A DNA stretch of 64,000 bases from Flammeovirgaceae bacterium UBA7330 (GTDB lineage: Bacteria; Bacteroidota; Bacteroidia; Cytophagales; Cyclobacteriaceae): NCBI GenBank assembly GCA_002471275.1, contig DKPQ01000023.1:62001-126000 (forward strand). Reading direction: 5' to 3'. This document shows, one piece after another, positions 9,556 to 18,623 of the stretch; within the stretch, counting starts at the first letter, position 1, and every line of letters begins with the position of its first letter. The translations under genes and the position numbers were made by a program. The notes beneath the pieces are model-generated. The model was not told where the DNA came from and did not search any database. It worked only from the letters and a program-made list of their open reading frames with translations.

Positions 9556-10914
9556 ATGAAATACATTGCCCTTTTAGCCCTCATTTGTATAGCCATTAGC
9601 TGCCAACACCCCGACTACATGAAAGAAATCCAACTTACCAAAGACCTGTCGTACAATCACGACCTCGACAATAACGACAATTTCTCGCCTGATGATCAAT
9701 GGATCGTCTATGACACCAGAACTGAGGAAGGTGGGATTGGCGCGTGTGGACGTATTGAGAAGGTTAATGTTTCTACGGGAGAGGTTGTGGTGTTGTATGA
9801 GCTACCGCAAAACCAGTCTTTTGGTCCCGGTGTTGGAGCGGTGAGCTATAGCCACACGGATCACCAGGTGATCTTCATCCACGGACTGCTAAATATCACG
9901 GAGACAAATCCCTACCAGCAGTGGCGGAGGACTGGTGTAATGGTCAAAGATTCGGATCCGGGCAAACCCATCTTCATGGATGCAAGAGATGTCACACTTC
10001 CCTACACTCCCGGTGCACTTCGTGGTGGTACTCACCGCCATGAATTCAGCGGAGATTGTCAGTGGGTTGGATATACTTACAACGATGCCATCCTCAAGCA
10101 GTTGGAAGACTCTACCGGTGATATTCACAACCTGCGAACCATCGGAGTGTCTAAAAAGATCGGTCCGGTGGCTGTAGACAAAGACGCTGATGGTGAAAAC
10201 GTGGATGGCGAATGGTTCAGTGCTCTGGTAGTAAGTGTAGTGGCCAACCCTGAACCAGGTTCAGATGAGATCAGCAGGGCTGCAGGAGACAGCTGGGTAG
10301 GCACAGCAGGATATATCAATGGGCATGGCCAACAACAAATGGCTCGTGCTTTCATCGGGACCACAAAGGACAAAAACGGAAAAGATATAGATGAAGTCTT
10401 TATCGTTGATATTCCCGACGACATTACCATTCCAGGCAAACTTGGTCCGCTGGAAGGAACAGCTACTACCATGCCTGCTCCGCCTCAGGGAGCTAACCAA
10501 CGCAGGCTCACCAATACTGCCAACTCTGCTCAGCCCGGTTGTGTGGGCATCGTGAGGAGTGCTCCTGATGGCAGCCAGCTAACGCACATCGCCAGGGATG
10601 AGCGGGGAATAGAGCAAATTTTCAGCATCACACCATTTGGAGGTGTTCCGGTACAGCTCACATTCCATGATTCGGATGTACAAAGCTCAGCACGATGGTT
10701 TCCGGATAGCCAGCACATCAGCTATATATGGAACAATAGCATTATGAAATTGAAAGCAGGTGATAAGGAAGCGAAAGCGCTCACAAAACCTACGGATCTT
10801 CCGCCATCTGACATTGTGATTGCTCACGATGGCAAATCCATCGCCTTCAACAGGCAGGTACCAGACGATACGGGCAACCTAACGAAACAGATATTCATTA
10901 TTCAAATTGACTAA
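9556..10914 (+). CDS. DUF3748 (YidR-like) beta-propeller lipoprotein
   Basis: The 452-residue product is chosen from ATG 9556, which opens a lipoprotein signal with AISC lipobox (Cys16); the frame is also open upstream to a TTG at 9481 that lies inside the terminator. The body matches my recollection of DUF3748 proteins such as E. coli YidR: KEIQLTKD, DDQWIVYDTR, GVGAVSYSH, GGTHRHEFSGDCQW and a later DNA-encoded run ISYIWNNSIMKL. These are TolB- or oligogalacturonate-lyase-like propeller repeats. Known members lack a firmly assigned reaction. It heads a second block (9556-15192) with a family A enzyme 6 bp downstream. A uronide lyase or binding role is plausible but unproven. Confidence 0.7.
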   Translation: MKYIALLALICIAISCQHPDYMKEIQLTKDLSYNHDLDNNDNFSPDDQWIVYDTRTEEGGIGACGRIEKVNVSTGEVVVLYELPQNQSFGPGVGAVSYSHTDHQVIFIHGLLNITETNPYQQWRRTGVMVKDSDPGKPIFMDARDVTLPYTPGALRGGTHRHEFSGDCQWVGYTYNDAILKQLEDSTGDIHNLRTIGVSKKIGPVAVDKDADGENVDGEWFSALVVSVVANPEPGSDEISRAAGDSWVGTAGYINGHGQQQMARAFIGTTKDKNGKDIDEVFIVDIPDDITIPGKLGPLEGTATTMPAPPQGANQRRLTNTANSAQPGCVGIVRSAPDGSQLTHIARDERGIEQIFSITPFGGVPVQLTFHDSDVQSSARWFPDSQHISYIWNNSIMKLKAGDKEAKALTKPTDLPPSDIVIAHDGKSIAFNRQVPDDTGNLTKQIFIIQID

Positions 10915-10920
10915 CACCCC

Positions 10921-13341
10921 ATGAGAACGATCATTTCATTGCTGTTCGTAGCAAGCCTTGCATTTACTACAACGGCAACTCCCATCATTACACAAGAACA
11001 ACAGGAATTTTCCGGTTTCTCCATCTATGCCCCTAAGAAAGATGCAAGGTCCTTACAGAAGGTAATCCAGGTACTCACCGAAGAGGTGGAAAAAAGAAGC
11101 GGACTAGACATTGCAACCAGCAAAAAGATCACCGATGGAAAGCAGATCATTTTATCCCTGGGTGATCATAAAGACCTTCCTGACGAGTTGTCCTCCAAAC
11201 TGGACCAGATGGAAGCCATTGAAGCAGAGGGCTATAAGCTATTGTTTTCAACATTGTCAAACAAGATTATTGTACATGCAAATACCAAACGGGGTGCCCT
11301 GTATGGTGTGGGCAAACTACTCCGCTTGATGGAGATCAGAAAGAATAGTGTACAGATCCCTTCATCCATAAGTCTCACCTCCTCTCCCGCCTATGAGATC
11401 CGTGGTCATCAGCTCGGCTATCGCCCTAAGACTAACAGCTATGATGCCTGGACAGTAGCACATTTTGACCAATACATACGAGACCTGGCCATCTTCGGAG
11501 CAAACAGCATCGAGATCATGCCTCCCCGTACGGATGACGATTTTACAAGCAGGCACATGAAGCTCCCGGCTATCGACATGATCCGTGAGCAATCCAGAAT
11601 CTGCAATGAATACGACCTTGACGTATGGATGTGGTATCCCAACATGGGCTCAGACTACGAGCATCCTGATTCGCTCAAGGTAGAAATGGATGAGCGCCAT
11701 AAAGTCTTCTCTACCGTACCCCGATTGGATCATCTGTTTGTACCTGGCGGTGATCCCGGAGACCTCGAACCAGACATCTTGTTTGAATGGCTGGAAAAAG
11801 AAGCAGTGATACTCCGGAAATATCATCCGAAGGCCAAAATATGGATTTCTCCCCAGGTATTCCGTCCTACAAAAGAGTGGCTCGGCAAGTTCTTTGGCTA
11901 CGTCAACGAAAAGCCAGACTGGCTGGGCGGTGTGGTATTTGGCCCATGGGTCAAGACCCCTGTTGATGAAATCAGGGAGATCGTTGATGCGGAGATTCCT
12001 ATTAGAAGATATCCTGATATCACACACAGCCTAAGCTCACAATATCCCATCCCGAAATGGGACCTTAGCTGGGCCATCACGCTGGGAAGGGAATGCATCA
12101 ACCCGAGGCCAAACGACCAGAAGATGATCCATAATGCTTTGGATCAGTATGCCAATGGAAGCCTCTCCTATTCAGAAGGCACCAACGATGATGTGAACAA
12201 ATTTGTCTGGAGTGACCAGGACTGGGACCCTGAGACGCCAGTCATCGAGACATTGCGTGATTATGCCAGGTATTTTATTTCACCCAATCATACTGAATCC
12301 ATCGCCCAGGGTCTCCTCGCACTGGAAAAGAATATTGACGGTCCGATGCTTATCAACGAGCATGTACAAAACACCCTGATGCAATGGCAAGCCATTGAGC
12401 AGAGTGCTACTTTGGAAATGCAAAAGAACTTCAGGTATCAGATGGGACTCATCCGGGCCTATCATGATGCCTATGTACAGAAAAGGATGATCTACGAAAC
12501 ATGGATTGAACAAAAAGCGAAAGAAGCATTGTCACAATATTCAACAATTGGTATTCCTAAAGCCATTGAAGTGAGTAGATCAATCCTCGCAGAAGCCTGG
12601 GAACAACCTATTGACGCAGCATTGAAAGAACGTTGCTATGAACTGGCAGACGACCTGTTTGAAAGTATCGGTGCCCAGCTTACCATCGAAAAGCATGGTG
12701 CCATGGGGGGTCGTGGAAACTTCATCGACAACATTGACAACCCGCTCAACGATGTGGCCTGGATTTATTCTCAACTTAATAAGGTTGAAAAAGCGCCCTC
12801 AGCACCGGAAATGATCAAGCTTCTTGAAGAAACGCTGGGACGAACAAACCCCGGCCCCGGAGGCTTTTATGATAACTTTGGGAATCCCTCTGCCTGGAGC
12901 CGTGTGGTATTCCGCAATGACCTGAGCAAGGACCCCGGCAACCTGAAAACCCCAAGGGTAAGCTTCGGTGTTGGATTGCAGGGCAAAGAATGGGTGCATG
13001 AGATAACTGCCAAAGGATTTGAAGGTGATGCAGCTCCAACGGCCTGGATGAACCAGGTGACCACGCTATATGATCAACCTTTGGAGATCATGTACGACAA
13101 TCTTGACCCTGACGGTGAATACAGCATCAGAGTATCTTACACAGGAAGGTTCCGGTCCCGTATGCGTATGGAGGCTGATGGCATCGAAGTCCACGACTTC
13201 ATCAAGACAGGTATCCAGCCAACTTACGAGTTTCCAATCCCCCAAAAAGCCCTGGAAGATGGTGAAGTAACTTTCTCCTGGACATGTGGTGAGGCAGAAA
13301 GAGGTTCCCAGGTATCCGAAATCTGGATCATTAAGAAGTAA
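10921..13341 (+). CDS. Alpha-glucuronidase-like secreted glycoside hydrolase (family A, third copy)
   Basis: The 806-residue protein has a signal peptide ending near residue 20 (TTTATP). The N-terminal alpha/beta domain (~25-150) includes EEVEKRSGLD and an EGYKLLF strand, like the protein at 2261. The barrel region starts at YEIRGHQLGYR. Shared motifs are PGGDPG (275-280) and SEGTNDDVNK (418-427). A C-terminal beta-rich domain (~690-806) ends ...SEIWIIKK, matching ...SDVWLIKR of the 2261 product. It is probably co-transcribed with the DUF3748 gene (6 bp upstream) and the sialidase-like gene (12 bp downstream). The paralogues have diverged, so they may cleave different linkages of one glycan. 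Confidence 0.7.
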   Translation: MRTIISLLFVASLAFTTTATPIITQEQQEFSGFSIYAPKKDARSLQKVIQVLTEEVEKRSGLDIATSKKITDGKQIILSLGDHKDLPDELSSKLDQMEAIEAEGYKLLFSTLSNKIIVHANTKRGALYGVGKLLRLMEIRKNSVQIPSSISLTSSPAYEIRGHQLGYRPKTNSYDAWTVAHFDQYIRDLAIFGANSIEIMPPRTDDDFTSRHMKLPAIDMIREQSRICNEYDLDVWMWYPNMGSDYEHPDSLKVEMDERHKVFSTVPRLDHLFVPGGDPGDLEPDILFEWLEKEAVILRKYHPKAKIWISPQVFRPTKEWLGKFFGYVNEKPDWLGGVVFGPWVKTPVDEIREIVDAEIPIRRYPDITHSLSSQYPIPKWDLSWAITLGRECINPRPNDQKMIHNALDQYANGSLSYSEGTNDDVNKFVWSDQDWDPETPVIETLRDYARYFISPNHTESIAQGLLALEKNIDGPMLINEHVQNTLMQWQAIEQSATLEMQKNFRYQMGLIRAYHDAYVQKRMIYETWIEQKAKEALSQYSTIGIPKAIEVSRSILAEAWEQPIDAALKERCYELADDLFESIGAQLTIEKHGAMGGRGNFIDNIDNPLNDVAWIYSQLNKVEKAPSAPEMIKLLEETLGRTNPGPGGFYDNFGNPSAWSRVVFRNDLSKDPGNLKTPRVSFGVGLQGKEWVHEITAKGFEGDAAPTAWMNQVTTLYDQPLEIMYDNLDPDGEYSIRVSYTGRFRSRMRMEADGIEVHDFIKTGIQPTYEFPIPQKALEDGEVTFSWTCGEAERGSQVSEIWIIKK

Positions 13342-13353
13342 ACTGAAAAAGAA

Positions 13354-15192
13354 ATGAAGAATGTCATTCCAATTGTTGTTCTCCTTTTTAGTACCACATT
13401 GTATGCTCAGACAGGATCAGTCAATGAACCGGTACGATATATTGGTGGTGTTACCATTGATCCCAGCGTGCATGAAGGGAGACTGCGTTATGCCATAGGA
13501 ACAGAGAGCAGGCAGACTTTTCGCGCCAACAGATCCCACCCTGAGCTTAGTGATGGTTTTGGCTGGACTTACAGCCATGCTTCAAACCTGGCTTTCTGGA
13601 ATGACACGTTTTTTCAGCAATACCTGAGTAACCCGGTAGATGAGCATATCGCACCGGGTCAGACGCTGATGGTCACCTCAAATGATGGCAGGACATGGTC
13701 CAAACCCCAGGTGATCTTTCCTCCTTATGATCCTCCTAAAGGGGTGAAGATCCCGGAAGGTTACGACGGCTACATGATGCACCAGCGGATGGGCTTTTAC
13801 GTCACCAGTGATCAGCGACTTCTTACACTCGCCTTTTACGGTCATACGGAAGATCCTTTTGAAGCAGGTGGTATCGGTCGGGTGGTCAGGGAGATCTACA
13901 AGGATGGCAGCCTGGGACCGATCTACTTTATCCGGTATACCAGCCATGCAGACTGGAACGAAACGAACACCAGCTTTCCTTTCTATAAAAAAGCCAAAGA
14001 CAAGGGATTTATCAAGGCCTGTGATGAGCTGCTAAACAACAAGTTGATCACCATGCAATGGTGGGACGAAGACAGGGGGCTTGATGGTTTTTACAGCATA
14101 GATGAAGCCAGGGAAGCATTGTCTTACTATCATCGAAAAGACGGGAAAGTTGTGGCACTCTGGAAATGGTCGATGTTTGCGCTTTCAGATGACGGTGTCC
14201 ACTTTTCCAAACCGACAAAATCACCAACCCTGCTCATGGCCGGTGGAAAGCAATGGGGTCAGCAGACCGATGACGGCCGATACGCCATCGTATACAATCC
14301 CATTGAAAACCAGGAGTATCGATACCCACTCATCACCATCACCAGTGACGATGGTATCCTGTTCGACAACATGGTACTGGTGCAGGGTGAAGTGCCCCCT
14401 CGCCGGTTTTATGGTCGCTGGAAGGATTTTGGACCCTGCTATGTGCGTGGCATTGTGAAAGGCAATGGCAACCCTCCCGGTGACGACATGTGGCTGACCT
14501 ACAGCATGAACAAAGAAGATATCTGGATCAGCAGAGTTCCCACTCCTGTCAGCTATGTGGTGAAAGGTGATATCAACGAAGATTTCGATCAATTGAAAGC
14601 AGGCGGGGCTATCCCTGACTGGAACATTTACAGCCCCCTTTGGGCGCCTGTAGACCTGGTGAAGTCAGACGGAGGGTTGAGTATGCAGCTCAAAGACAAG
14701 GATCCCTATGATTATGCCAGGGTGATTCGGGTGTTTGAAGAAAGTAATGAAAGTATAGTGTCGTTTAAAGTAAAAGTGGTCAATGCACAGGAAGAGCCTT
14801 TTGAGGTGGATGTGACCGATCAGTTTGGCAACCGCCCTATCCGTGTAAGCTTCGATGGAAAAGGCGACATAACTGCACTTGATGGCGGTATTACAAAAAA
14901 GATTGGAAGATTTACTCCAAACACCTGGGTAAATGTGAAACTCATTATTCGCGCCACACCCTACGGCAGCTACGACGTATGGGTGAATGGCCAGGAGGTA
15001 GGCAAAGGCTACCAGTTGGCAGAGGCTGTCAAATCTGTGGAACGGATATCATTTCGTACAGGTCCTTACCGGGATCTCCCGAACCGCAAGACGCCCAATG
15101 AGACTCCGGGGCCTCCACTCTCCGGTGCTGACGAGGCAGTGGCAGAGTCCATCTACCTGATAGATGATTTAGTCGTGGAGAAGGTGAGGTAG
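13354..15192 (+). CDS. Secreted sialidase-like beta-propeller with C-terminal concanavalin-like domain
   Basis: The 612-residue protein has a signal peptide (cleavage near LYAQ-TG). Residues ~20-405 carry Asp-box-like strands (TSNDGRTWSKP, LSDDGVHFSKP, TSDDGILFD) typical of sialidase-fold propellers. Residues ~410-612 resemble a laminin-G or concanavalin-like sandwich (NEDFDQL near its start, VNVKLIIRATPYGSYDVWVNG later, ending in LIDDLVVEKV). The propeller fold is shared by sialidases, some rhamnosidases and several polysaccharide lyases, so the reaction cannot be fixed from sequence. As last gene of the block it probably acts in the periplasm or outside the cell on the same glycan as the family A and B proteins. 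Confidence 0.6.
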   Translation: MKNVIPIVVLLFSTTLYAQTGSVNEPVRYIGGVTIDPSVHEGRLRYAIGTESRQTFRANRSHPELSDGFGWTYSHASNLAFWNDTFFQQYLSNPVDEHIAPGQTLMVTSNDGRTWSKPQVIFPPYDPPKGVKIPEGYDGYMMHQRMGFYVTSDQRLLTLAFYGHTEDPFEAGGIGRVVREIYKDGSLGPIYFIRYTSHADWNETNTSFPFYKKAKDKGFIKACDELLNNKLITMQWWDEDRGLDGFYSIDEAREALSYYHRKDGKVVALWKWSMFALSDDGVHFSKPTKSPTLLMAGGKQWGQQTDDGRYAIVYNPIENQEYRYPLITITSDDGILFDNMVLVQGEVPPRRFYGRWKDFGPCYVRGIVKGNGNPPGDDMWLTYSMNKEDIWISRVPTPVSYVVKGDINEDFDQLKAGGAIPDWNIYSPLWAPVDLVKSDGGLSMQLKDKDPYDYARVIRVFEESNESIVSFKVKVVNAQEEPFEVDVTDQFGNRPIRVSFDGKGDITALDGGITKKIGRFTPNTWVNVKLIIRATPYGSYDVWVNGQEVGKGYQLAEAVKSVERISFRTGPYRDLPNRKTPNETPGPPLSGADEAVAESIYLIDDLVVEKVR

Positions 15193-15206
15193 TCAGGTCC
15201 CACGAC

Positions 15207-15369
15207 AACACCGACCTTAAACACCTGTGGGGAATATGTTCAATTCAATACTGCTCACGATCATGAGATCCTTCGCTCCGTTTCACTGCACTCTAGGATG
15301 ACGTGTGGGTGTTCGTTTTGAAATTCGCTGGCAACACTGTATCAGCTTTTGCTGGTGTTGTCACCAGCA
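15207..15369. repeat. Degenerate intergenic repeat with terminal hairpin
   Basis: The gap between the convergent genes ending at 15192 and 15406 contains a second copy of the GATCCTTCGCTCC...GGATGACG element (about 15262-15305). It is followed by sequence also seen near 18480-18510 (shared ACTGTATCAGCTT). A perfect 8-bp hairpin, TGCTGGTG/CACCAGCA, lies at 15350-15369. CGACAACACC near 15210 partly mirrors GGTGTTGTC at the right end, so the whole may be a folded element. Confidence 0.5.
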
Positions 15370-15405
15370 GATTTAGCACGAAGAAATTTCACGACGCCAA
15401 AACCA

Positions 15406-18192
15406 TCACAACTTTCCCACAATATTCGCCACTTGCTGTTGGATATGCGGATGATGATCAATAATGGCTTTTTGGTAGTAAACCGCAGGTTTTGAATTCA
15501 GCCTGGCTAAAGGAGGTTCTACATACCCCCACTTCTCCTTGTATTCACTCACCTGCAAGACCGAATCAATCCTCGCATTGTTATCTTCGATCAATTCCAT
15601 CAACATGACAATATCCTCAGGCTTTCCTTTCAGGGACCCCACAATGTCCTCATAAGCTATTTTCACAGGCAGGTGAATCCTGAACACATTATCCTCGCCA
15701 TAGATGATATTAAGCTTTTCTTCCAGGTAGTTGGGGACCTTATCCAGGCTGACGAGTGTCTGTAAAATTGATGAAAGCTGATCAGCAGATGTCTCTTTCT
15801 TACATTTATTCATCCACTCTTTTACGACATACTTGATGTAATCTCCTTTGGCATTGTTAATCACCACTACCCTACGGGTCCGTGTGGTATCTTCATACAA
15901 TTTATGGCGTTGCAAATAGTCATCGAAAGACGATGATGAGCTGATCCCCGAATTGTCAAAATAACCTCCATCCAGGAAATAACCCTTGCCTTTGATCCTG
16001 GCTGCCGGACTGAAAATCGGAAAGCGGTTGCTGGTAGATAGGGCACCGAAATAGGTGATCTCTCCATCACATTGGGGGTGATCCAGTACACTCCTGGCAC
16101 CCGGAAAGACCGCATTATAATCATCATGCACCAACAATGAAAACGAATTCCCCTGGATGCCATCAGTAGAGATGGTTTGTGATATAAATGCCGGATAGTG
16201 ACCATTCTTCTGATACATTTCCGTCCATAGCTGCCTGAAGGTAAGGATTTCATAACCCTCCGGCATCCCCATAAAGCCGGCATATTGCTTAGCTGCCACA
16301 TAGCTTCTGTCACTACCTTTATAAGTGAAAAAAGGTATCAACTCTCTTACCAGATCCTTTCCAAAGAGATAAGTCAGGTCGATAGAAAGATGGTTGAACT
16401 GCCCGATCTCCAGAATCCGAGGCCAGAGGGAATCTGCCCTGTTTGAAACAGGCCCAGCCTGGTACGTCCAAAGTGGACCGTACATTCCGGTTCCGGAAGT
16501 ACCTCCTGAATTGGCAGATATGGAAATGGTTGACCTTAAAAATTCACCGTAGGATGCATCCTGAAGTTTATTGAGCACCAGTAGGTTCCACAACCCGGCC
16601 TTCAGTCCACCACCATAGCTGGCAATATGAAAATAGGACTGAAAAGGCTTATTGTTTACATGAGTCTTTGGGATGGCTTTAGCGTACTTTGGTATGGTTA
16701 CGAGCTCTTTATCGCCCACACCAGGCTGAAGCAAATGCAGATCACTTTCCATTTTCCCGGCAAATACTGCCCATACAACGACACCAATAGCTGCAAGAGG
16801 GATCAGGTATTTGATGATTTTGGGACCCGTTATTTCCGGACAACCCTCCTCCCTGTCATCCTCATCGTTATAATACTGAAAGTGTTTGAAGAGAATGACA
16901 ATCAATCCATACAGGTTGATGAGGTAGAGCAAAAGAATGTTTAATGGACTCAGATGATTGGAGGCATAAATGGGATTCACGTTGGCAATCACCAGCACCA
17001 ATAATGTTGCCCACCCAAAGAGGGCAATTGTCTTGATGAACCGGAGGTTACCGGAAAGCATGGTGGCTTTTCTGGTCAACCTGAAAACCAGGTAAGTGAC
17101 CATCAGCGAGACAATGGCAACAAAGGTGACAGCCCAGGTCCAAATATTCCAATCTGAAAATGCAGATAAGGTGACTGATGCCGCAATTAAAATCAGGCTG
17201 ATCATGAAACAAATCCTGAACCATTTCTTTTGAACGGCTGGTGTTGTCAGATGCTTGTTAAGCTGATGGTAGAAATATATCGCCGCCACTAGGAAAAGAA
17301 CTGCTGCCGATGTACTGATTCGGGGATCAAAGTATTTGTTGGCTACGAACAGCATCAAATAGATAAAGGCGATGAAGACCAAAGTCCCCAGGTGGTGGCG
17401 AAGCAAACGAAGCAGCCTGGCATCCTGATATTTTGAGGGTGATTTCTCTTCATAATAAACAATGCCAAATCCGAGAACGCGCCAATCCATCTTCCAGCAA
17501 ATTACCTGATCTTGATCTTTGATTTTAGCTTCGAAGTATGCGGGATAATGCGATAATATCAGCGACAGAAAGCCCATAAGTACGAAGACAAAAAACAGGT
17601 TGATGGGTCTGAAAAACAGGTCGACGATGATGGTACTTCCCTGTGGTAAAACCGTCAGCATGGCTATTACGATGACCAAAAGCAATAAGCTCAGATAAGA
17701 TGTTTTTAAGAACCTTTTGATGACCTCCGCCTTAGCAAAGATCTTTTGCTCGAACAGGTGAAAGATGAAAACCAATGCTGCAATGCCATAAGCTGTAATC
17801 TTAAAACCAGCGACACCCTCAAGGTAGCCAGATGACTTTGAAAAAAGGTAGATCAAATTCTCTGCATAGACCAATAGTAATGCTACCATACCGACAATAA
17901 GGAATGCTATAGGTTTTGTGTGCACTCCCGGAGTTACACCAGACTTGATATATCGGTAAACCAAAAAGACCAGGGTGGGAGCCCATACAAAATCAAAGAT
18001 GAAAAATGCATAAAAATAAAGTCCTTTAGATGTTTCATTTAAAATGTACTCGCGTACTGATTCGTATTCATCAAAAAACTCAAACTGGGGTACAGGAATA
18101 AAGCTACTGATGTAGAACTGGCTGTTGATGATCATCAGGATCACAGATAATCCCAGGAAGATCCAAAAATGGGTTTTGATTGAGATTTTCAT
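15406..18192 (-). CDS. Polytopic membrane protein with C-terminal patatin-like phospholipase domain
   Basis: The 928-residue product starts with about 480 residues rich in hydrophobic segments (roughly a dozen possible transmembrane helices). A soluble patatin-like lipase domain follows. The oxyanion-hole stretch YGGGLKAGLWNLL is near residue 525, the candidate nucleophile Ser562 lies in SANSGGTSG (a variant of GxSxG with Ala at the first position), and the dyad Asp741 is in DGGYFDNSG. Patatin domains hydrolyse phospholipid or lipid esters by a Ser-Asp dyad. Fusion to such a large membrane region suggests action at the inner membrane. It is transcribed alone, convergent with the glycan cluster, and its link to glycan use is not evident. 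Confidence 0.75.
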   Translation of the reverse strand: MKISIKTHFWIFLGLSVILMIINSQFYISSFIPVPQFEFFDEYESVREYILNETSKGLYFYAFFIFDFVWAPTLVFLVYRYIKSGVTPGVHTKPIAFLIVGMVALLLVYAENLIYLFSKSSGYLEGVAGFKITAYGIAALVFIFHLFEQKIFAKAEVIKRFLKTSYLSLLLLVIVIAMLTVLPQGSTIIVDLFFRPINLFFVFVLMGFLSLILSHYPAYFEAKIKDQDQVICWKMDWRVLGFGIVYYEEKSPSKYQDARLLRLLRHHLGTLVFIAFIYLMLFVANKYFDPRISTSAAVLFLVAAIYFYHQLNKHLTTPAVQKKWFRICFMISLILIAASVTLSAFSDWNIWTWAVTFVAIVSLMVTYLVFRLTRKATMLSGNLRFIKTIALFGWATLLVLVIANVNPIYASNHLSPLNILLLYLINLYGLIVILFKHFQYYNDEDDREEGCPEITGPKIIKYLIPLAAIGVVVWAVFAGKMESDLHLLQPGVGDKELVTIPKYAKAIPKTHVNNKPFQSYFHIASYGGGLKAGLWNLLVLNKLQDASYGEFLRSTISISANSGGTSGTGMYGPLWTYQAGPVSNRADSLWPRILEIGQFNHLSIDLTYLFGKDLVRELIPFFTYKGSDRSYVAAKQYAGFMGMPEGYEILTFRQLWTEMYQKNGHYPAFISQTISTDGIQGNSFSLLVHDDYNAVFPGARSVLDHPQCDGEITYFGALSTSNRFPIFSPAARIKGKGYFLDGGYFDNSGISSSSSFDDYLQRHKLYEDTTRTRRVVVINNAKGDYIKYVVKEWMNKCKKETSADQLSSILQTLVSLDKVPNYLEEKLNIIYGEDNVFRIHLPVKIAYEDIVGSLKGKPEDIVMLMELIEDNNARIDSVLQVSEYKEKWGYVEPPLARLNSKPAVYYQKAIIDHHPHIQQQVANIVGKL

Positions 18193-18369
18193 AGCTGGTT
18201 AGGTTAATCGTGAATAAGTTGTATTGTCAAAAGCGGGATATCCGGATCAGGGCCGATCCGTATCTTCTTTCTCATAGTGGTTAGGGGTTGGTGGTTCTTA
18301 CATGAAAGATAAGAAGAATTTAGGGAAACAGAACCGTCTAGCGTAAGGTAATTATATGTCTGGAGAGAT

Positions 18370-18520
18370 TCATGTTGGTGACAACACCTACATAACGCCA
18401 AATCCTTTTCAAGAGTATAAGGTCTTCGCCTCCCGTCAGTCAGGGTTCTCTTATCTCAGCATTCTAATGACGTGTGGGATTCGTTTAGGTTTAGGGGGCA
18501 TACTGTATCAGCTTGTTTGA
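18370..18520. repeat. Third degenerate repeat copy in a 431-bp gap
   Basis: The gap 18193-18623 has no credible gene; short frames there lack start signals and family features. TTGGTGACAACACCT near 18373, AATGACGTGTGGGATTCG near 18466 and ACTGTATCAGCTTG near 18500 match parts of the 15207-15369 repeat in the same order. This is a decayed copy of the same element. A terminator occupies 18568-18600. Confidence 0.45.
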
Positions 18521-18567
18521 CAAAAAAGATCACCACTCGATCCTTCTGGTATAGAATATTTAGAAAC

Positions 18568-18600
18568 ACAAAAAGCACTCCTCAAAGAAGTGCTTTTTGT
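18568..18600 (-). terminator. Intrinsic terminator of the 18624-20123 gene
   Basis: A perfect 12-bp stem, ACAAAAAGCACT (18568-18579) paired with AGTGCTTTTTGT (18589-18600), has a 9-base loop. On the minus strand the stem ends in a T-rich arm. It sits 23 bp beyond the stop codon at 18624. Confidence 0.8.
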
Positions 18601-18623
18601 GATAGTATGTTGACTCTCGTCGG

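Noticed and set aside
1..15192. A classical polysaccharide utilisation locus in region 1
   Set aside because: No SusC/D pair is present in region 1 itself; the pair lies about 39 kb away, so membership is only inferred.
18204..18401. A 65-residue frame on the minus strand before the patatin gene
   Set aside because: Biased composition, overlaps the degenerate repeat and has no recognisable feature.
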